Source of the DNA: Bradyrhizobium sp.
GTDB lineage: Bacteria > Pseudomonadota > Alphaproteobacteria > Rhizobiales > Xanthobacteraceae
Direction of reading: 5' to 3'
Length of the DNA: 25,190 bases
Assembly: GCA_028290305.1 (NCBI GenBank)
Contig: JAQGKC010000347.1
Location: forward strand, 1-25,190
Shown: positions 22,744-25,190 of the stretch, piece after piece
Layout: each line of letters opens with the position of its first letter
Position numbering within the stretch: the stretch's first letter is position 1
The notes under the pieces: generated by a model
What the model was told of the DNA's origin: nothing
Database searches by the model: none
Seen by the model: the letters and a program-made list of their open reading frames with translations, nothing else
Made by a program: the position numbers and the translations under genes

Positions 22744-22902
22744 TCATAGCAAGCTCGCGCTCAGGTCCAAACCGTAGATTGCTGCGCACAGCGAGACCAG
22801 CAAGCCTAAACAGCTGATTGTAACGATCAATATCAGCGAGGGATCGAAGTAACTTTGGAAAGACGGCCGTTCGTCTGGCCGCGCAATCAATAGGTGAGTC
22901 AT
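22744..22902 (-). CDS. Small single-helix membrane protein, hypothetical
   Basis: This 52-residue frame has an excellent ribosome-binding site (AAAGGAGTGATCTG before the ATG at 22902). The N-terminal 20 residues are polar (MTHLLIARPDERPSFQSYFD), followed by one strongly hydrophobic segment (about 22-43) and a short tail. The start signal and clean topology make it a credible gene. No family is recognised. It lies between the two 378-bp repeat copies, in the same direction as the hybrid kinase gene, so it could be co-transcribed with it or be part of the unit that was duplicated or inserted. Confidence 0.6.
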   Translation of the reverse strand: MTHLLIARPDERPSFQSYFDPSLILIVTISCLGLLVSLCAAIYGLDLSASLL

Positions 22903-22986
22903 CAGATCACTCCTTTGCTAATAAGATTTTCACGACCTCTGGCCGCCGCGATGGGCAAAGGCCGTGAAGCGAGGCCGCTCGTCTTG

Positions 22987-23365
22987 ATAGCCCCCGTTGA
23001 TGGCGCACTCCTGCTCCCAACTGCCGAATTCAAGATCGGCTGCTGTTCAAGCGCGACCAGTTGCGGGTGAAAGATATCGCTGGGTTGATTCGCGAGCGAT
23101 ACGGCAGACGTCGTATTTCGTCGTCGGTAAGGAGGCTAATGTCGAAAGGCCCTGGGCCGCCGCAGGTGGTGGCGCCGTGGGAGGTCAGCGCCGAGACACA
23201 ATCTCAATCGTGGCCGGGTGATCGCCAATCTGGGGGCAGCTACACATCCTTTTAGCAACCACCATTGATTGATTCCTTGCCGTCAACACAGGCAGCAACG
23301 ATCGCTTCGTGTAATTCCTCGCCGGTGATCGGCTTGTGCAGAATACGATGACCGCTGGCGGTGGC
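22987..23365. repeat. Direct repeat copy 2 (about 379 bp)
   Basis: This partner of 22276-22653 lies in the same orientation, 711-712 bp downstream. Its right part is the intact 3' end of the hybrid kinase gene, so this copy is likely the original and copy 1 the duplicate. Copy boundaries to spacer DNA are sharp on both sides. Most of the third of the unit nearest the kinase stop is identical between copies, which suggests a recent event or gene conversion. Confidence 0.9.
23061..23255 (+). CDS. Possible small helix-turn-helix-like protein in repeat copy 2
   Basis: The frame is open from 23001 and can start at a TTG (23061) or GTG (23067), giving about 64 residues. The opening LRVKDIAGLIRERYG, then ISSSVRRLMSKGP and APWEVSAE, loosely resembles the helix-turn-helix of AlpA/excisionase-like proteins. 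There is no good ribosome-binding site for these starts; the internal ATG at 23139 has AAGGAGG. Its stop overlaps the stop of the convergent hybrid kinase gene. In copy 1 this frame is broken by a one-base deletion. Chance openness in G+C-rich DNA is a real alternative. Confidence 0.25.
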   Translation: MRVKDIAGLIRERYGRRRISSSVRRLMSKGPGPPQVVAPWEVSAETQSQSWPGDRQSGGSYTSF

Positions 23366-25021
23366 TTCCTTGATGCGCGACGGCGAAGTATCGCCGGTCA
23401 CGATAACGGCAGGGACCGAGCGGCCGATATGGGCGCAAAGGGCCTCGATTGCGTCCAGGCCCGTAGCACCATCTCCGAGGCGGTAGTCGGCGATGATCAG
23501 ATCGACCGGTGCATCACCGGCCACCATCGCCTCTGCATGAATCTGTTGCACCTCGGCGGCAGATCGGCCGGCATAGACGCGATGCCCCTGTAACGTGAGC
23601 AACTGCACCATAATATCGAGAACATGCCCCTCGTCCTCCACGACCATGATGGCGACGGCGATGCCTGCTGGTGACGTCCGGTCATCGGGCAAGGGGGTTT
23701 CCACCGCACTGGCTTTCGGAACCGTAACGGAAAACATCGAACCGCACCCTGTGACGGAGACCAGCTTCAGCGGATGTTGCAGCAGTACGGCGGTGCGGCG
23801 AACGATGGCAAGGCCGAGGCCAAGGCCTTGCGTACGATCCCTCGCCGGGTTCTGCAATTGCACGAATTCCTCGAAGACCATTGCTTGCTGATCTGCGGGG
23901 ATGCCGGGGCCAGTATCCCATATCTGGATTTCCACCGAAGCGCCGCGCCTGCGGCAGCCAAGCAGAACGCCGCCGGATATCGTGTATCGAAAGGCGTTCG
24001 ACAGCAGATTGCCCAGGACCCGTTTCAGCATCATGGGATCGCTGTCCACCTGCAGACGGCTTTCGACAACACGCCAATCAAGGCCGCGATCCTTCGCCGC
24101 TGGAGCAAATTCGTTGCTGAGATGGTAGAAAAGCTGCGACAGATTCACCGTCTCCCTCGCAACAGTGACGACGCCGGCATCAAGCCGGGAGATGTCGAGC
24201 AGCCCATTCAGAAGGGCGCTGAGGTTGCCGACAATGGATTTTGCCTTGCCGGCCAGATCGCGTGCATCGCCGGATTGGACAGCGCCGCGGTGACCCAGTG
24301 CCGCGAGCGTGGCGATCAGCAAACTCAAGGCATGGATCGGCTGGCGCAGGTCATGACTGGCGGCCGCAAGGAAACGCGTTTTCGCACGATCGGCGGCTTG
24401 TGCGCGGTCGCGTTCTTCCTGCAGGTGGCTGACCAGCTCGACATTTTCCAGACGCAACCTGATGGCCTCGCGCAGCATGCGGTACGTTGTGCGGCAGTAA
24501 TAGAGATTGATGGTCACAAGCCCCGCAAGCAGGGAGAGATATGCGCCGGAGATATCGCCTCCATTGGTAATAGAGCGTACCGTGATCGGCAGCACCGTTG
24601 CGATGATCGAGCCGACGAGAGCAGGCGGAAACGCCGAGAGCGACGGGACCGTGCCGCAGATCAGACCGGTCAAAACAATGACAGTGAATGAAAAAAGAAC
24701 GGGCTCCTCGGGAAGGAAGCCAACCCAGCCGAGCATTCCCCACAGCAGGCCTGACACGCAGGAAAACGCAGCCGCAAGCCAGGCCCATCGCAACACGGAC
24801 GCAGGCTCTCTATCTCGGTTGAAGAACCGGCGCGCCGCCAGGACGCGTATGGCGGTGAGCAGATACAACGCGCCGAGCCATCCGATCAACCAGCTCGCCG
24901 ATACAGTGCTCCTCAGTACGTACGCTGCCGCCAGGGAGATGAGGATGTTGGCAACCACCACCCCATAGGAATTGCGATACAAAAGCTCGACGAGCGCCGC
25001 GCGTATCTTGTCTTCTTGCAT
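23252..25021 (-). CDS. Hybrid sensor histidine kinase with C-terminal receiver domain
   Basis: The 589-residue protein starts with a membrane domain of about six helices (about 20-175), then a short coiled coil (185-215), a HisKA domain with H223 in AASHDLRQPIHAL, a HATPase domain (N338/N342, DTGPGIP at 369-375, GLGLGLAIV at 399-407) and a receiver domain (about 456-578) with acidic pair E462/D463, phosphoacceptor D512 in IIADYRLGDG and K563 in LHKPIT. All phosphotransfer residues are present. The DLRQPIHAL form of the H box is typical of a hybrid-kinase group common in rhizobia. A LuxR-type regulator gene lies 45 bp upstream on the same strand and is the likely output partner. The last 37 codons are duplicated at 22540-22653. 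Confidence 0.94.
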   Translation of the reverse strand: MQEDKIRAALVELLYRNSYGVVVANILISLAAAYVLRSTVSASWLIGWLGALYLLTAIRVLAARRFFNRDREPASVLRWAWLAAAFSCVSGLLWGMLGWVGFLPEEPVLFSFTVIVLTGLICGTVPSLSAFPPALVGSIIATVLPITVRSITNGGDISGAYLSLLAGLVTINLYYCRTTYRMLREAIRLRLENVELVSHLQEERDRAQAADRAKTRFLAAASHDLRQPIHALSLLIATLAALGHRGAVQSGDARDLAGKAKSIVGNLSALLNGLLDISRLDAGVVTVARETVNLSQLFYHLSNEFAPAAKDRGLDWRVVESRLQVDSDPMMLKRVLGNLLSNAFRYTISGGVLLGCRRRGASVEIQIWDTGPGIPADQQAMVFEEFVQLQNPARDRTQGLGLGLAIVRRTAVLLQHPLKLVSVTGCGSMFSVTVPKASAVETPLPDDRTSPAGIAVAIMVVEDEGHVLDIMVQLLTLQGHRVYAGRSAAEVQQIHAEAMVAGDAPVDLIIADYRLGDGATGLDAIEALCAHIGRSVPAVIVTGDTSPSRIKEATASGHRILHKPITGEELHEAIVAACVDGKESINGGC

Positions 25022-25066
25022 CGAAACCCCTCCGTGCGACGGCTTCGTTCGCGAGTTGCCGTTGCG

Positions 25067-25190
25067 CTAGCCCGCCGGAAGGCCGAGACGAACCGCGTAG
25101 GCTGTCAATTCAGCACCACTGTGCAGGTCGAGCTTCCGCATAAGATTCTCGCGATGTTTCCGCGCGGTAAGCGGGCTAATGCCGAGACGG
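25067..25190 (-). CDS. LuxR/NarL-type response regulator, C-terminal end (5' part outside window)
   Basis: The minus-strand frame from the right edge reads the second half of a LuxR-type helix-turn-helix ([19 protein letters not shown]), then a typical tail ([14 protein letters not shown]) and a TAG. The matched pattern is the recognition helix and the following helix of the FixJ/NarL class. The missing 5' part should encode the rest of the DNA-binding domain and probably a receiver domain. The gene is immediately upstream of the hybrid kinase gene in the same direction, with a 45-bp gap, so the two form a two-component pair. Confidence 0.88.
   Translation of the reverse strand, partial: RLGISPLTARKHRENLMRKLDLHSGAELTAYAVRLGLPAG

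Noticed and set aside
22997..23221. 74-residue ATG-started plus-strand frame in repeat copy 2
   Set aside because: It has no ribosome-binding site or family resemblance, and the one-base difference puts copy 1 in another frame for most of its length.
1..25190. CRISPR arrays, rRNA or tRNA genes, riboswitches
   Set aside because: No regularly spaced repeats, no ribosomal or transfer RNA motifs and no riboswitch-like leader was recognised in any intergenic stretch by eye.

Overview
The window looks like chromosome of a high-GC alphaproteobacterium, most likely in the Bradyrhizobium/Rhodopseudomonas group. The reasons are the codon usage (strong G/C third positions), the fds-type NAD-dependent formate dehydrogenase locus, a 988-residue GlnE directly behind an EnvZ-like kinase gene, and the abundance of two-component genes. 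This placement is inference from gene content; no rRNA or tRNA gene is present to confirm it.

Positions 1-12157 look like ordinary core genome. The left edge holds the 3' end of a sensor histidine kinase gene. A LysR-type regulator gene follows on the minus strand, divergent from a compact five-gene operon fdsG-fdsB-fdsA-fdsC-fdsD (1760-7716). That operon encodes a soluble molybdenum formate dehydrogenase (NAD+-reducing, Cys-type active site) together with its sulfurtransferase and its small accessory subunit. Convergent to it is glnE (glutamine synthetase adenylyl transfer and removal), which overlaps by ATGA the end of an upstream membrane histidine kinase gene.

At about 12158-12454 the character changes. 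An A+T-richer, repeat- and palindrome-rich stretch is followed by an intact P4-type tyrosine integrase gene with a strong terminator. I read this as one end of a genomic island that separated the histidine kinase gene from its expected response regulator gene. The island would run rightwards and leave the window.

Positions 13834-20819 hold a four-gene minus-strand operon. In transcription order it encodes an HlyD-family adaptor, a C39-peptidase/ABC exporter, a second ABC exporter with a 400-residue N-terminal extension, and a cyclic-nucleotide-binding-fold protein. This is the gene set known as the NHLM/NHLP bacteriocin-type export system. No precursor peptide, modifying enzyme or TolC-like outer-membrane gene is visible in the window, so the cargo is unknown.

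Positions 21214-25190 hold a TauE/SafE-type permease gene, two small single-helix membrane protein genes, and a hybrid histidine kinase gene preceded in its operon by a LuxR-type regulator gene that is cut by the window edge. The last 37 codons of the hybrid kinase gene plus about 265 bp beyond its stop occur twice, as direct repeats of about 378 bp at 22276-22653 and 22987-23365. One small membrane protein gene lies between the copies. No transposase, CRISPR array, rRNA or tRNA gene was found.
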